Shown piece after piece: positions 8,843 through 17,838 of a DNA stretch of 64,000 bases (its first letter is position 1; the number at the start of each line of letters is the position of its first letter). This DNA is from Chitinophagaceae bacterium. GTDB taxonomy: Bacteria; Bacteroidota; Bacteroidia; Chitinophagales; Chitinophagaceae. Below the pieces are notes generated by a model. That model was not told where the DNA came from. It did not search any database and was given only the letters and a program-made list of their open reading frames with translations. The stretch covers positions 97,147 to 161,146 of the forward strand of contig JALHNJ010000011.1 in the NCBI GenBank assembly GCA_022843585.1, in the 5' to 3' direction. The translations under genes were made by a program, and so were the position numbers.

Positions 8843-9064
8843 TTTCAAATCCAATCAAAAAGTGTCAAAAAAAATGACACAACTAAATGGATTACAATGA
8901 ATTGTAAGCTATTGGGTGAGTATCAAAGGTTATGCCTGAATTTACTCACTGAATGGCTCACCTGAATTTTGATATTTTCTGATTTAAATTGATGGAGAAA
9001 AAAAACAAAAGCCTGTAAATCAATATGAATTTACAGGCTTTGATAGCATTTGACATGCTTTAAG
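8843..9064. other. Intergenic, attachment region to tRNA-Pro
   Basis: No credible gene. It contains a short palindrome (GTGTCA, eight A, TGACAC at 8862-8880) and, nearer the tRNA, the terminator at 9008-9041. Frames open across this stretch have no coding character. Confidence 0.6.
9008..9041 (-). terminator. Terminator of tRNA-Pro
   Basis: A 13-bp perfect stem (AAAGCCTGTAAAT / ATTTACAGGCTTT) with an 8-nt loop. On the minus strand it is followed by TTTTGTTTTTTTT. It lies 24 bp downstream of the minus-strand tRNA-Pro. Confidence 0.85.
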
Positions 9065-9138
9065 TCGGGAAGACAGGATTCGAACCTGCGACCCCCTGGT
9101 CCCAAACCAGGTGCGCTACCGGCCTGCGCTACTTCCCG
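9065..9138 (-). tRNA. tRNA-Pro (anticodon TGG)
   Basis: Minus-strand cloverleaf with acceptor CGGGAAG/CTTCCCG, discriminator A, anticodon arm CCTGG-TTTGGGA-CCAGG and T arm with loop TTCGAAT. CCA is not encoded. It is a standard, GC-rich housekeeping-type gene, useful for comparison with the divergent tRNA-Pro at 48216. Confidence 0.95.
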
Positions 9139-9263
9139 AACACTTTTGGGAGTGCAAATATAGCGGGTAATCTCTTATTTGCACGGTTTTTTTCCTGTTT
9201 CGAAGCCTTATTTTTTAAAAATCAGCTCATCTTAGCTGGAAATATCTTGTTCTTTTAATGCAT

Positions 9264-10022
9264 TTATCTACCCATCCAGCCACCATCAACAGTTACAATT
9301 GTTCCATTCATATAGTCAGATGCAGGAGAGGAGAGAAAAACAAATGCACCGGTCATATCTTCTGGGGTTCCCCAGCGATTAGCTGGTATTCTTGATAAGA
9401 TGGCTGCATTTCTTTCCGCATCTGCTCTAAGCAATGCAGTATTATCTGTTGCAATATAGCCGGGAGCAACTCCATTAACTGTTACTCCAAATTTGGCCCA
9501 TTCATTTGCAAATGCTTTTAAAAGCGATGATATAGCACCTTTGCTGGCCGCATAACCCGGAACATTTATACCACCTTGGAAAGATAATAGCGAAGCAGTG
9601 AAAACTATTTTACCATAACCTTGCTCAATCATTCGTTTACCAATTTCTCTTGTTAAAATAAACTGTGCATTCAAATTAATATTAATAATTGTATCCCAGT
9701 AAATATCTGAGTGTTCTGCAACAGGTTGGCGAAGAATGTGCCCGGCATTATTTATTAGGATGTCAATTGTTGGATGATCGGCTTTTACTTTTTCAATAAA
9801 ATCATATAAAGAATCCCGGTCAGTTAAATCGCATTGATATGAATAAAATTTCTTACCTGCTTTAACAATAGCTTTTTCAACATCACTACCTGCTTCTGGT
9901 TTTGAACTAACACCAATAATATCTGCACCAGATTCTGCCAATGCAATAGCGATCGCCATTCCAATGCCACGGCTGCTACCGGTTACCAATGCCAGTTTTC
10001 CATCAACCCTAAAATTTACCAT
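9264..10022 (-). CDS. kduD: 2-dehydro-3-deoxy-D-gluconate 5-dehydrogenase-like SDR (KduD)
   Basis: 252-residue classical short-chain dehydrogenase: TGSSRGIG nucleotide-binding motif at 14-21, NNAG at 91-94, catalytic Ser144, Tyr157 and Lys161 (YAASK). The C-terminus (RWGTPEDMTGAFVFLSS, ASDYMNGTIVTVDGGW) closely follows the KduD pattern. KduD interconverts 2,5-diketo-3-deoxygluconate and 2-keto-3-deoxygluconate (KDG) with NAD(H). It lies 14 bp downstream of kduI on the same strand, forming the usual kduI-kduD pair. In this alginate setting it could alternatively reduce the alginate-derived keto acid directly; the SDR fold does not settle substrate. Confidence 0.82.
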   Translation of the reverse strand: MVNFRVDGKLALVTGSSRGIGMAIAIALAESGADIIGVSSKPEAGSDVEKAIVKAGKKFYSYQCDLTDRDSLYDFIEKVKADHPTIDILINNAGHILRQPVAEHSDIYWDTIININLNAQFILTREIGKRMIEQGYGKIVFTASLLSFQGGINVPGYAASKGAISSLLKAFANEWAKFGVTVNGVAPGYIATDNTALLRADAERNAAILSRIPANRWGTPEDMTGAFVFLSSPASDYMNGTIVTVDGGWMGR

Positions 10023-10036
10023 GTATTAAAATTTTT

Positions 10037-10867
10037 TTATTGTAATGTTTGAACCGGAACCGGATCCATATCAGTGAATGCCATATTTTCTCCAGCCATT
10101 GCCCATATAAAAGAATAGCTGGCCGTTGCACAACCACTATGAATACTCCAGGCTGGGGAAAGAATGGCTTGCTCATTATTGAGGAACATATGCCTTGTTT
10201 CATGGGGCTCACCCATAAAATGAATTACACGTTGTCCTTCCGGCAAGTCGAAATAGAAATATGATTCCATTCGTCTGTCGTGTAAATGTGGTGGCATGGT
10301 ATTCCAGATGCTTCCTTTTTTAAAATTGGTTACACCTAATACTAGCTGGCAACTTTTAATGCCATCAAGATGAATATATTTATTAATTACACGATGGTTA
10401 TTATTATCAAGACTACCCATTTCTGCCGGCAATGCTTCTGCTGGTTTCATTAAACGTGTAGGATATTCCATATGAGCAGGGCAGGAGAAGAAGATGAATT
10501 TAGCAGGAGCAGTTTTATCAACACTGCTGAATACAATTTTTTGCTTGCCTTTGCCTACATACAAACAATCCTGCTTTTCTAAATCAAATTTTTCTCCATC
10601 AACGGTGATGGAACCATTGCCGCCAATATTAACTATGCCAATCTCTCTTCTGCTTAGAAAGTAATCAGATTTTAGTTGATCATAGGTTCCTAATTCTAAC
10701 GATTGACTTACAGGGTTCGCTGCTCCTACGATCATTCTGTCGTAATGACTATATGTACATTCAACTTTATCGGCCTGTACCAGGCCTTCCAGGAGAAAGC
10801 GGTCTCTTATTTGTTGTGTGTTGTACTTTGCAAAATCTTCTGGGTGTACTTGATGAACGATTTTCAT
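10037..10867 (-). CDS. kduI: 5-dehydro-4-deoxy-D-glucuronate isomerase (KduI)
   Basis: 276 residues, the normal length for KduI. The zinc site is intact: His194, His196 and Glu201 in PPHLHDRRMES, and His243 in AWSIHSG. KduI isomerises 5-keto-4-deoxyuronate, released from unsaturated uronides, to 2,5-diketo-3-deoxygluconate, which KduD then reduces. It is on the minus strand with kduD and the PL6 lyase and probably shares their transcript. Its presence beside alginate lyases suggests that the locus also handles other unsaturated uronates, or that both routes to KDG are used. Confidence 0.93.
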   Translation of the reverse strand: MKIVHQVHPEDFAKYNTQQIRDRFLLEGLVQADKVECTYSHYDRMIVGAANPVSQSLELGTYDQLKSDYFLSRREIGIVNIGGNGSITVDGEKFDLEKQDCLYVGKGKQKIVFSSVDKTAPAKFIFFSCPAHMEYPTRLMKPAEALPAEMGSLDNNNHRVINKYIHLDGIKSCQLVLGVTNFKKGSIWNTMPPHLHDRRMESYFYFDLPEGQRVIHFMGEPHETRHMFLNNEQAILSPAWSIHSGCATASYSFIWAMAGENMAFTDMDPVPVQTLQ

Positions 10868-10899
10868 GATTGTATTATTATAAGTTAATGTTGGATGTT

Positions 10900-13086
10900 T
10901 TATTTTTCTGTAACGAATTGATTTTTTTCTATAGTGCCGGATTGTTCAATTTTATTTTTTGAAAAAATATGATTGGCTCTTACGATGTCTTTATATAAAA
11001 TAACAGTACCATCAGGATTACATTTAATGAAGCTATTAAATGAAATATTGCTTTGCTGTACACCCGTTAAAGTAATTAGCGGAGATTTACTTTTTGAAAC
11101 GCAGTCGGTTATTTTATTGTTGCTGAACAGCAAATTTGGCCCAAGTGTACTTTCGTCATTACCACCACGATACAGATTTAGCAATGTTCCAGTAATAGAT
11201 GAAAATTGATTTTGCGAGATAATAATTTTCTCCGCTGCATAATATCCTTTGTTGTCAGTTTCGGAATCCATGGTAAAGATCTTACCCTGAATATTGGTAA
11301 AGGAATTATTGCGAAAAACAATACTATCGGCTATCATCGATTTATAAGCAAAGAATATATCCTGGAAACCTATTTCATTAGTAAAGCCTTCAAATTTGCA
11401 ATTACGAACAGCTAAATTGTAATGGTTGCTTTGCCCATTGCTATCATTAGAGATAAATGCACTTGCTTTTATATTACTGCCATCAATACTCAGATTGCTC
11501 AAACTTAGGTCCCCATTACCGGCAATAGCAAATGCACTCAACTGGTTATAGGTATTGAAACGTAACACTGTTTTTGGATCGCCAATAATCTGTACTGGCT
11601 TTGAAATTAGAAAAGGCTTAGTTAATGAATACTCTTTTCCGGTAAGACGAATAGTAACAGCTTCTTTTCTTTCTAATTGCTTATAAATGTCGTCAGCAGT
11701 TGCACAGGCAACAGTTAATGCAACCGTTTTTTTAGCAGTTTCAGTTTTGGGAAACCATGCTGCTCCTGTAGAAGTAGTTGCTTCTTTCAGCACAACCGGT
11801 ATCATATTGATAGATGCAAAAATCGGATCCCCTACTGTTTTAGTAGTTGCAGGGTTTTTTGCAGACAGAATTACTTTTTCAAACCCGCTATTTAGTTTTT
11901 GCTTTACAGCAGTACTTACTTTATTGTTTTCAAAGCGTATTCCGCTAATCGCATCTGAAGTAGTGTAAACAATGCTATCCCTTGTGTTATAGAAGTTATT
12001 ATTACTGAAAACTACATTGTCAGGAGGTAAACTTCTTTCCGCATCACTTCCTTCACCAAAACTTAGCGGACTGCATTCGTAAAAAATATTATTTTTTATT
12101 TCCGCATCCGTTACTTGTACATAACGATGCGCTGGTGAATTTGGAATGCCATTCATTACTGCCAATGGTGCTTTAAAATTGGTACCTCTGCATTTATAGA
12201 AAACATTATTGCGAACTACTTGTCCTTTATTAATTACACGAACACCGCCTGTAGCCACTTTGTCGTTACCAAGAAATAAATTTCCGAGAACGATATTGTT
12301 GTCACCATGTCTTAATACCAATGAGCCCTGGCTTTCTTTAAAAATATTATCTTGAATAATGTTGCTGCAAGATTTTATAGAAACGATCTCAGTTTCACCA
12401 TCGCAGAATTCAAAAAAATTGTTATTGATTTTTGTGTTAGAATTGAATTGGCAATGTTGTGAAACACCTACCCGGATAATTTCACCGCCATTAGAACCAA
12501 GAACAGGTCTTCTCCCAAAGTAGTTATAGTCGATGGAGTGGTAATTTTCCCGACTTCTTTCATCGTCTAAAATTACAGCCAGTAAAACACCCATATTTTT
12601 TTTGTCTTTAAAGCTGCAATGATCAAGGCGATTATTTTTGCCATAGAATGTTACCCAGTTATTGTCATCCATTCTTTTGGGATTATTGAAATCGTTGATA
12701 ACACAATTGGTAACCCGGCAATTAGTTGCAAGCTGGTCTTTGCCGGATCTAAATGTGATCACTGGTTCTCCGCCGGAATAGCCATTAGTAAAATATAAGC
12801 CGTCAACAATAATATAATCTCCACCAATTTTCAAACTTGATTTGCCGCTAATAGTTACTTTCCCTGCTGTTTCTGCTTTGAAAGTGATCGGATTTTCTTT
12901 GGTGCCTTTGCAATTGAGTTTTATACTGATGTTTTCCCAATTACCATTTTGAAGAATGACAATATCTCCCGGCGCTGCGTTTTTGTTTGCAGCAGCCAAC
13001 TCATCGCCGTTCTTTACGATAATAGTTTTTGAAAACCCTGAGAGACAGATTGCAAAACAAAAGTTGAGTAATACTAATCGAAGCAT
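10900..13086 (-). CDS. Polysaccharide lyase family 6 (alginate lyase / chondroitinase B fold)
   Basis: 728 residues with a signal peptide (about 1-19) and a long right-handed parallel beta-helix. Residues matching the PL6 active site are visible: Glu231 and Glu233 (calcium ligands, in GETEIVSIKS), Lys238 and Arg259 (LVLRHGD). Their spacing is the same as Glu243/Glu245/Lys250/Arg271 of chondroitinase B. A second beta-helix-rich region (about 440-728) suggests the two-domain architecture known for some PL6 alginate lyases. Neighbouring PL17 and kdgF point to alginate as substrate. The protein is probably periplasmic or surface exposed, releasing unsaturated oligomers. Cleavage mode cannot be told from sequence alone. 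Confidence 0.88.
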   Translation of the reverse strand: MLRLVLLNFCFAICLSGFSKTIIVKNGDELAAANKNAAPGDIVILQNGNWENISIKLNCKGTKENPITFKAETAGKVTISGKSSLKIGGDYIIVDGLYFTNGYSGGEPVITFRSGKDQLATNCRVTNCVINDFNNPKRMDDNNWVTFYGKNNRLDHCSFKDKKNMGVLLAVILDDERSRENYHSIDYNYFGRRPVLGSNGGEIIRVGVSQHCQFNSNTKINNNFFEFCDGETEIVSIKSCSNIIQDNIFKESQGSLVLRHGDNNIVLGNLFLGNDKVATGGVRVINKGQVVRNNVFYKCRGTNFKAPLAVMNGIPNSPAHRYVQVTDAEIKNNIFYECSPLSFGEGSDAERSLPPDNVVFSNNNFYNTRDSIVYTTSDAISGIRFENNKVSTAVKQKLNSGFEKVILSAKNPATTKTVGDPIFASINMIPVVLKEATTSTGAAWFPKTETAKKTVALTVACATADDIYKQLERKEAVTIRLTGKEYSLTKPFLISKPVQIIGDPKTVLRFNTYNQLSAFAIAGNGDLSLSNLSIDGSNIKASAFISNDSNGQSNHYNLAVRNCKFEGFTNEIGFQDIFFAYKSMIADSIVFRNNSFTNIQGKIFTMDSETDNKGYYAAEKIIISQNQFSSITGTLLNLYRGGNDESTLGPNLLFSNNKITDCVSKSKSPLITLTGVQQSNISFNSFIKCNPDGTVILYKDIVRANHIFSKNKIEQSGTIEKNQFVTEK

Positions 13087-13092
13087 AGCTAA

Positions 13093-14139
13093 TTATTTTG
13101 TACGTACATTTTTAGGTGCTATTCGTTGTGATGATTCCCGGATGATGAGTTTTGGCTTTAACACCTCTTCAATATGGTTCATATCTTCATCATGGTGCAT
13201 TGCTTCAATAAAAAGTTTAGCGGCCACTTTTCCTAATTCAAAAGCAGGTTGATCAACACTGGAAATAGTTGGTGTTACCAAGCTGGTTACTGGTTCATTA
13301 TTAAATCCTACCAAACCAATATCCTGTGGCATTCTCAATCCTTTTTCTTTTATGGCCAGCATGGCACCAATCGCCATTCTATCGCTGATGGTAAAAATGG
13401 CATCTGGTCTTTTCTTCATAGCTAATAATTCTTTGGTCGCTACATAAGCATAGTCCTGGTTGAAATCGCAATAGATGATAAGATCATTGTCTGGCTTTAT
13501 TTTATATTTCTTTAAAGCTTTTAAATAACCATCCAGCCGTTGATTACTGATGCCCAGATTTTTTGGTCCGGCTAAAATGGCGATGCGTTTATATCCTTGT
13601 TCAATTAAGTGTTCTGTGGCCTGGAAACCACCATCTTCATTGTCAATTTTTACACCGGGAGCTTGTAGAAAGGGTGTAACACGGTCAAACACTACCATCG
13701 GCATATTTTTCGCCTGTATCTTTTTAAAATGGTCGAACACTTTTGTTTCGCTGGAAACAGAAATGATAAAACCATCAACTAAACTATCTAATAGTCGTCG
13801 GGTGTTTACAATTTCTCGGCCGAATGATTCATTGCTCTGGCATACCATTACAGTGTAACCTGCTTCCAAGGCGACTTCATCTATTCCTTTTACCATGGTC
13901 GATAAAACATAATCCAGGTTAGGAACAATTACGCCGATATTATGTGTTTGTTTTTGCTTAAGACTTAGTGCAAGTTTGTTAGGCTGATAATTTAATTCTT
14001 CCGACAAAGCCATTACGGCTCTTTTAGTATCAGCATTTACATCTGGCGCATTCCGCATGGCTCTCGATACGGTGGAGATAGAAATATTCAGTTGTTTCGC
14101 AATGTCTTTTATAGTGGCGGGCTTATTCATGGTTTGCAA
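13093..14139 (-). CDS. LacI-family transcriptional regulator of the uronate locus
   Basis: 348 residues. The N-terminal helix-turn-helix and hinge (ATIKDIAKQLNISISTVSRA, about residues 7-26) are canonical LacI, followed by a periplasmic-binding-protein-like effector domain (NIGVIVPNLDY onward, about 67-340). It stands between the minus-strand PL6-kdu group and the divergent plus-strand lyase group. A local regulator responding to a uronate catabolite is the natural reading. A palindromic candidate operator lies 40-60 bp upstream of its own start. Confidence 0.9.
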   Translation of the reverse strand: MQTMNKPATIKDIAKQLNISISTVSRAMRNAPDVNADTKRAVMALSEELNYQPNKLALSLKQKQTHNIGVIVPNLDYVLSTMVKGIDEVALEAGYTVMVCQSNESFGREIVNTRRLLDSLVDGFIISVSSETKVFDHFKKIQAKNMPMVVFDRVTPFLQAPGVKIDNEDGGFQATEHLIEQGYKRIAILAGPKNLGISNQRLDGYLKALKKYKIKPDNDLIIYCDFNQDYAYVATKELLAMKKRPDAIFTISDRMAIGAMLAIKEKGLRMPQDIGLVGFNNEPVTSLVTPTISSVDQPAFELGKVAAKLFIEAMHHDEDMNHIEEVLKPKLIIRESSQRIAPKNVRTK

Positions 14140-14486
14140 TCATCAGAGGCTAAAGCTATGAATAAGAAGGTTACGGAAATACCGGTAGCGTTGCCGGTAT
14201 CGTTCTCGGAAGCTTATTTTTAGATTATTTTCAAATTTTGTAAATTATACCACAGTAATTGTGAAATATCGCCCCATTAATAGAAATCTTCTAATCAACA
14301 AAAAAAATCGCCATTCACATTTCCACCTAATATTACAACGGAAAGCTTGCCAAAGGTGAAAACATGATACATTCGCAACCCTGATTGGTTGTAGAATTAA
14401 AATTTACAAATCTCTTCTGGCAATTACTTCCGCCTTATCCTCCTGCAGTTCGCAAACAAGTTTTTTTACGCATTGAATGTATAGAT
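14140..14486. other. Divergent regulatory region of the uronate locus
   Basis: No gene. It is AT-rich, with the candidate operator at 14179-14200 and presumably promoters in both directions. A frame open from 14385 continues into the SDR gene, but its first 34 residues lack family resemblance and are taken as untranslated leader. Confidence 0.6.
14179..14200. promoter_or_regulatory. Candidate LacI-type operator
   Basis: Inverted repeat ATACCGG-8 nt-CCGGTAT in the divergent intergenic region, about 40 bp upstream of the LacI-type gene. Bacteroidota LacI regulators commonly recognise CCGG-centred palindromes, so autoregulation and control of both divergent gene groups is plausible. No binding evidence. 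Confidence 0.45.
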
Positions 14487-15242
14487 ATGTATTCATTAAA
14501 AGGAAAAGTAGCAATTGTAACAGGTGGAGCCAGGGATATTGGCCGGCAGGCATCACTAAAGCTAGCAGCAGCCGGAGCAAAAGTTTGCATTAATTATTTT
14601 GGTAATAAAAATTTAGCTGATGAAACACTGCAACTGATCAACGATGCAGGTGGAGAAGCCATCGCTATACAAGGTGATATGACAAAAGCTGCTGATGTAA
14701 AAAAAGTTGTGGATGGATGTGTTGCTGCTTTTGGCAATGTCATTCACATATTAGTTAATGTGGCGGGCGGGTTGTTGGGAAGAAAACCATTAGCAGATTT
14801 AGACGAAGAATTTTGGGATGCAGTAATTGCAGTTAACCTGAAATCTGCTTACCTCGTTACAAGAGCAGTTGTTCCGCATATTACAGAAGGTGGCGCTATC
14901 GTTAATTTCTCCTCACAAGCAGCCAGAGATGGTGGTGGTGGTGGTGCTTTAGCATATGCTGCTGCAAAAGGCGGAGTGTTGACTATGACTAGAGGGCTTG
15001 CAAAAGAACTTGGTCCAAAAGGAATAAGAGTTAACTGTGTTTCTCCGGGTATGATCAACACAACATTTCATAACACATTTACCAAGCCCGAAATAAGAAC
15101 AAATGTTGCTGCAGGAACTCCTTTGCGCAGAGAAGGTGAGGCAAGAGAGATAGGTGACCTGGTATTATATCTTGCAAGTGATGCTTCTTCTTTTATTAAT
15201 GGCGAAAGTGTAGAGATAAATGGCGGAACATATTTCGCTTAG
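14487..15242 (+). CDS. Short-chain dehydrogenase, candidate DEH/uronate reductase
   Basis: 251 residues from the ATG at 14487, chosen because MYSLKGKVAIVTGG begins exactly where SDR proteins do. Motifs: GGARDIG at 13-19, NVAG at 91-94 (replacing NNAG), Ser142/Ser143, Tyr157 and Lys161, and the C-terminal INGESVEINGG. It is first in the plus-strand lyase operon. In alginate utilisation, an SDR reduces 4-deoxy-L-erythro-5-hexoseulose uronate (DEH) to KDG, so this is the best candidate for that step. Assignment comes from context; the SDR family is too broad for sequence alone to decide. Confidence 0.75.
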   Translation: MYSLKGKVAIVTGGARDIGRQASLKLAAAGAKVCINYFGNKNLADETLQLINDAGGEAIAIQGDMTKAADVKKVVDGCVAAFGNVIHILVNVAGGLLGRKPLADLDEEFWDAVIAVNLKSAYLVTRAVVPHITEGGAIVNFSSQAARDGGGGGALAYAAAKGGVLTMTRGLAKELGPKGIRVNCVSPGMINTTFHNTFTKPEIRTNVAAGTPLRREGEAREIGDLVLYLASDASSFINGESVEINGGTYFA

Positions 15243-15284
15243 TAGTTAGATTATTTTTTGGTTACAGGTTAATACAATATAAAA

Positions 15285-17465
15285 ATGCGATTGCTCAAAA
15301 CGATTTGCTTGCTGGTGATACCAGTGTTGCTTCAGGCACAACATCCACTTACTTTTTTTACCCGCACAGAAGCTGCGGCAGTAAAAAAAGATATTAACCG
15401 TTATCCCTTACTCACCCGTTCCTACATTGAAATTAAAAGCGATGTAGATGTATGGCTGGGTAAAGATGTAGATGTTCCATTTCCAAAAGATCCTGCAGGT
15501 GGTTACACACACGATAAGCATAAGTCTAATTATATGCTTATGTTCAACAGTGGTGTATTATATAATCTAACCGGCGATGCGAAATATGCATTGCTGGTGA
15601 AGAAGATGTTTCTGAAATATGCCGTACTGAATCCTACATTAAAAAATCATCCGCAGGCAACCAGCAGTTCCCCTGGAAGGATTTTTTGGCAGGCACTAAA
15701 CGATGCTAACTGGTTAGTGTATGCTGGCATGGCATATGATCTTATTTATAATTCATTGACTGCTGCAGAAAGAAAAACAATTGAAGACGGCGCATTCAAA
15801 CCCGAAGTAGATTTTATTACAAAAGATCTGGAACCCTGGTTTAATTTAATTCATAATCATGCTGTGTGGGCTTGTGCAGGTGTGGGTATTGTTGGTATTG
15901 CCACCAATAATAAAGAGTATGTCGACATGGCATTGTATGGTTCAAAGAAAGATGGCAAAACAGGCTTTATCGCATTGATGGACGGACTGTTTGCTCCTGA
16001 TGGTTATTATGCGGAAGGACCATATTATGTTCGTTATGCAATTCTTCCTTATTATTTGTTTGCTTCCTCATTAAATAATGCAAGACCGCAATTAAAAATA
16101 TTTGAACATCGTAACCGTATTCTGCAAAAAGCATTGATGGCTGGCTTGCAGCAAACAAATATCGATGGAACTTTTTTTGCCTTGAATGATGCATTAAAAG
16201 AAAAAGATTACACCACCAATGAATTGGTGACAGCCATTAGTGTGGCCTCGAATGTGTATGGGAAGGATAATGGTTTATTGTTCATTGCAAAAAAGCAGGA
16301 TAGAGTATTGTTGAATAAAGGCGGTGTAACAATTGCTGCTGAAATCGCCAGTGGAAAAAATATTCCCGCACACTATCCCTATCGTTCTTTTGAATATACG
16401 GATGGTGCAAAAGGTGATGAAGGCGGAGCAAGTTTTTTAAGAAACGGAACAGGAAATGATTTAACTACATTGATCAGCAAGTACACTTCGCATGGACTTT
16501 CACATGGTCACTATGATAAGTTGAATTATAATTTGTATGATAAAGGCAATGAAATTTTAACCGACTATGGTGCTGTTCGTTTCATAGGAGTGGAACAAAA
16601 ATATGGCGGACGTTATTTGCCCGAAACAAAAGGCTATGCGCAGCAAACAATTGCTCACAATACATTGGTGGTAGATGAAAAAAGTCATTATGATGGAAAA
16701 GAAGCTATAGCAGAAAAGCATCATGCAGAAAAATTGTTCAGCAGCATTACAAATCCGGCGGTGCAGGTAGTGGCAGCTAAAGAAGAAAATGCTTATAAAG
16801 GAGTAAAGATGCAGCGTACCGTTTATTTGCTGCAATTACCCGGAGGAAAGAAAATGATGTTGGATATCTTCAATGCAAATTCAAAGGATAATCATCAGTA
16901 CGATCTGCCTTTTCATTTCGATGGAACGCTGATCAATACGTCATTCAAGTATGAGTCATACACCGATAAGCTTGAGCCACTCGGAAAAAAGAATGGCTAC
17001 CAGTATTTGTGGAAAGAAGCAGAAGCAACAGCAAAGGATACAGTAGCGCAACTTACTTTTTTAAACGACAGAACTTATTATACAATCTCTTCTCTGGTTC
17101 AGGATAAAGCCACATTATTCTTGGCAAGAAAGGGTGCTAATGATCCCAATTTTAATTTGAGACATGAGCCGGCATTTATTATTCGTAAAAAAGGAGAGAA
17201 CCAATCTTTTGTAAGTGTGCTGGAGATGCATGGCAAGTTTGACCCGATCAACGAATTCTCCAGCAATGCTTATCCGTCTGTGCAACAAATGAAATTGATA
17301 CAGAACGATGAGCAATTTTCTATTGTGGAAATTATAGTGGCAGGAAAGAAACTATTAATAGCACAAAGTAATAACGACTTTACTAATAAATCAATTCATA
17401 CTGCTGGTGGCGTTAGCTGGACTGGGCCATTTGCTACCTGGTATGACGGAAAACAAATTAATTAA
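15285..17465 (+). CDS. Polysaccharide lyase family 17 (exolytic oligoalginate lyase)
   Basis: 726 residues: signal peptide (about 1-18), an alpha/alpha barrel domain and a C-terminal heparinase II/III-type beta domain (about 380-700). Residues corresponding to the PL17 catalytic centre are visible: Asn191/His192 (NLIHNHAVW) and Tyr248 (AEGPYYVRYA). The Asn/His-Tyr spacing matches the characterised enzyme Alg17C. Also present are GYYAEGPYY and the second-domain motif HGLSHGHYDKLNYNLY. PL17 enzymes cut unsaturated monomer units from alginate oligosaccharides, normally in the periplasm. It feeds the next gene product, KdgF. Confidence 0.92.
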   Translation: MRLLKTICLLVIPVLLQAQHPLTFFTRTEAAAVKKDINRYPLLTRSYIEIKSDVDVWLGKDVDVPFPKDPAGGYTHDKHKSNYMLMFNSGVLYNLTGDAKYALLVKKMFLKYAVLNPTLKNHPQATSSSPGRIFWQALNDANWLVYAGMAYDLIYNSLTAAERKTIEDGAFKPEVDFITKDLEPWFNLIHNHAVWACAGVGIVGIATNNKEYVDMALYGSKKDGKTGFIALMDGLFAPDGYYAEGPYYVRYAILPYYLFASSLNNARPQLKIFEHRNRILQKALMAGLQQTNIDGTFFALNDALKEKDYTTNELVTAISVASNVYGKDNGLLFIAKKQDRVLLNKGGVTIAAEIASGKNIPAHYPYRSFEYTDGAKGDEGGASFLRNGTGNDLTTLISKYTSHGLSHGHYDKLNYNLYDKGNEILTDYGAVRFIGVEQKYGGRYLPETKGYAQQTIAHNTLVVDEKSHYDGKEAIAEKHHAEKLFSSITNPAVQVVAAKEENAYKGVKMQRTVYLLQLPGGKKMMLDIFNANSKDNHQYDLPFHFDGTLINTSFKYESYTDKLEPLGKKNGYQYLWKEAEATAKDTVAQLTFLNDRTYYTISSLVQDKATLFLARKGANDPNFNLRHEPAFIIRKKGENQSFVSVLEMHGKFDPINEFSSNAYPSVQQMKLIQNDEQFSIVEIIVAGKKLLIAQSNNDFTNKSIHTAGGVSWTGPFATWYDGKQIN

Positions 17466-17480
17466 AACAACAAGCAGTTT

Positions 17481-17831
17481 ATGGCAACAACAGAAACGGT
17501 AAAAGTATTTATAGCAGATAATGAATTGCCCTGGGAAGAAACCGCTCCGGGTATGAAAAGAAAAATCATGTCGTATGATGAAAGGCTGATGGTAGTAAAA
17601 GTCTCTTTCGAAAAAGGAGCGGTAGGTGTATTGCACCAGCATCATCATACACAAATTAGTCATGTAGAAAGTGGTGCATTTGAAGTAGAGATAGCTGGCG
17701 AAAAGAAAGTTTTGAAAGCAGGTGATGCCTTTTACATACCACCGAATGTAATGCATGGAGCTGTGTGTTTGGAACCCGGAATTTTAATTGACGTATTTAG
17801 CCCAATGCGGGAAGATTTTGTAGGACAATAA
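17481..17831 (+). CDS. kdgF: KdgF-like cupin, unsaturated uronate linearising enzyme
   Basis: 116 residues forming a single cupin. Metal ligands of the KdgF type are present: the His cluster 52-56 (LHQHHHTQ), Gln58 and His92 (IPPNVMHGAVCLEPG). The C-terminal DVFSPMREDF is characteristic of KdgF. The enzyme catalyses ring opening of delta-4,5-unsaturated monouronates from pectin or alginate to the linear keto form. It lies 15 bp after PL17, whose monomer product is its substrate. No signal peptide, so it acts in the cytoplasm. Confidence 0.88.
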   Translation: MATTETVKVFIADNELPWEETAPGMKRKIMSYDERLMVVKVSFEKGAVGVLHQHHHTQISHVESGAFEVEIAGEKKVLKAGDAFYIPPNVMHGAVCLEPGILIDVFSPMREDFVGQ

Positions 17832-17838
17832 TTGTTTT

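Noticed and set aside
8756..8965. Possible small gene beside the integrase
   Set aside because: It runs through the attachment repeats and has no coding character.
9065..9138. tRNA-Pro as the integration target of the conjugative element
   Set aside because: It shares CGCAGGTTCGAATCC with the repeat at 8801-8842 but in opposite orientation, and lies outside the element. Attachment sites must be direct repeats.
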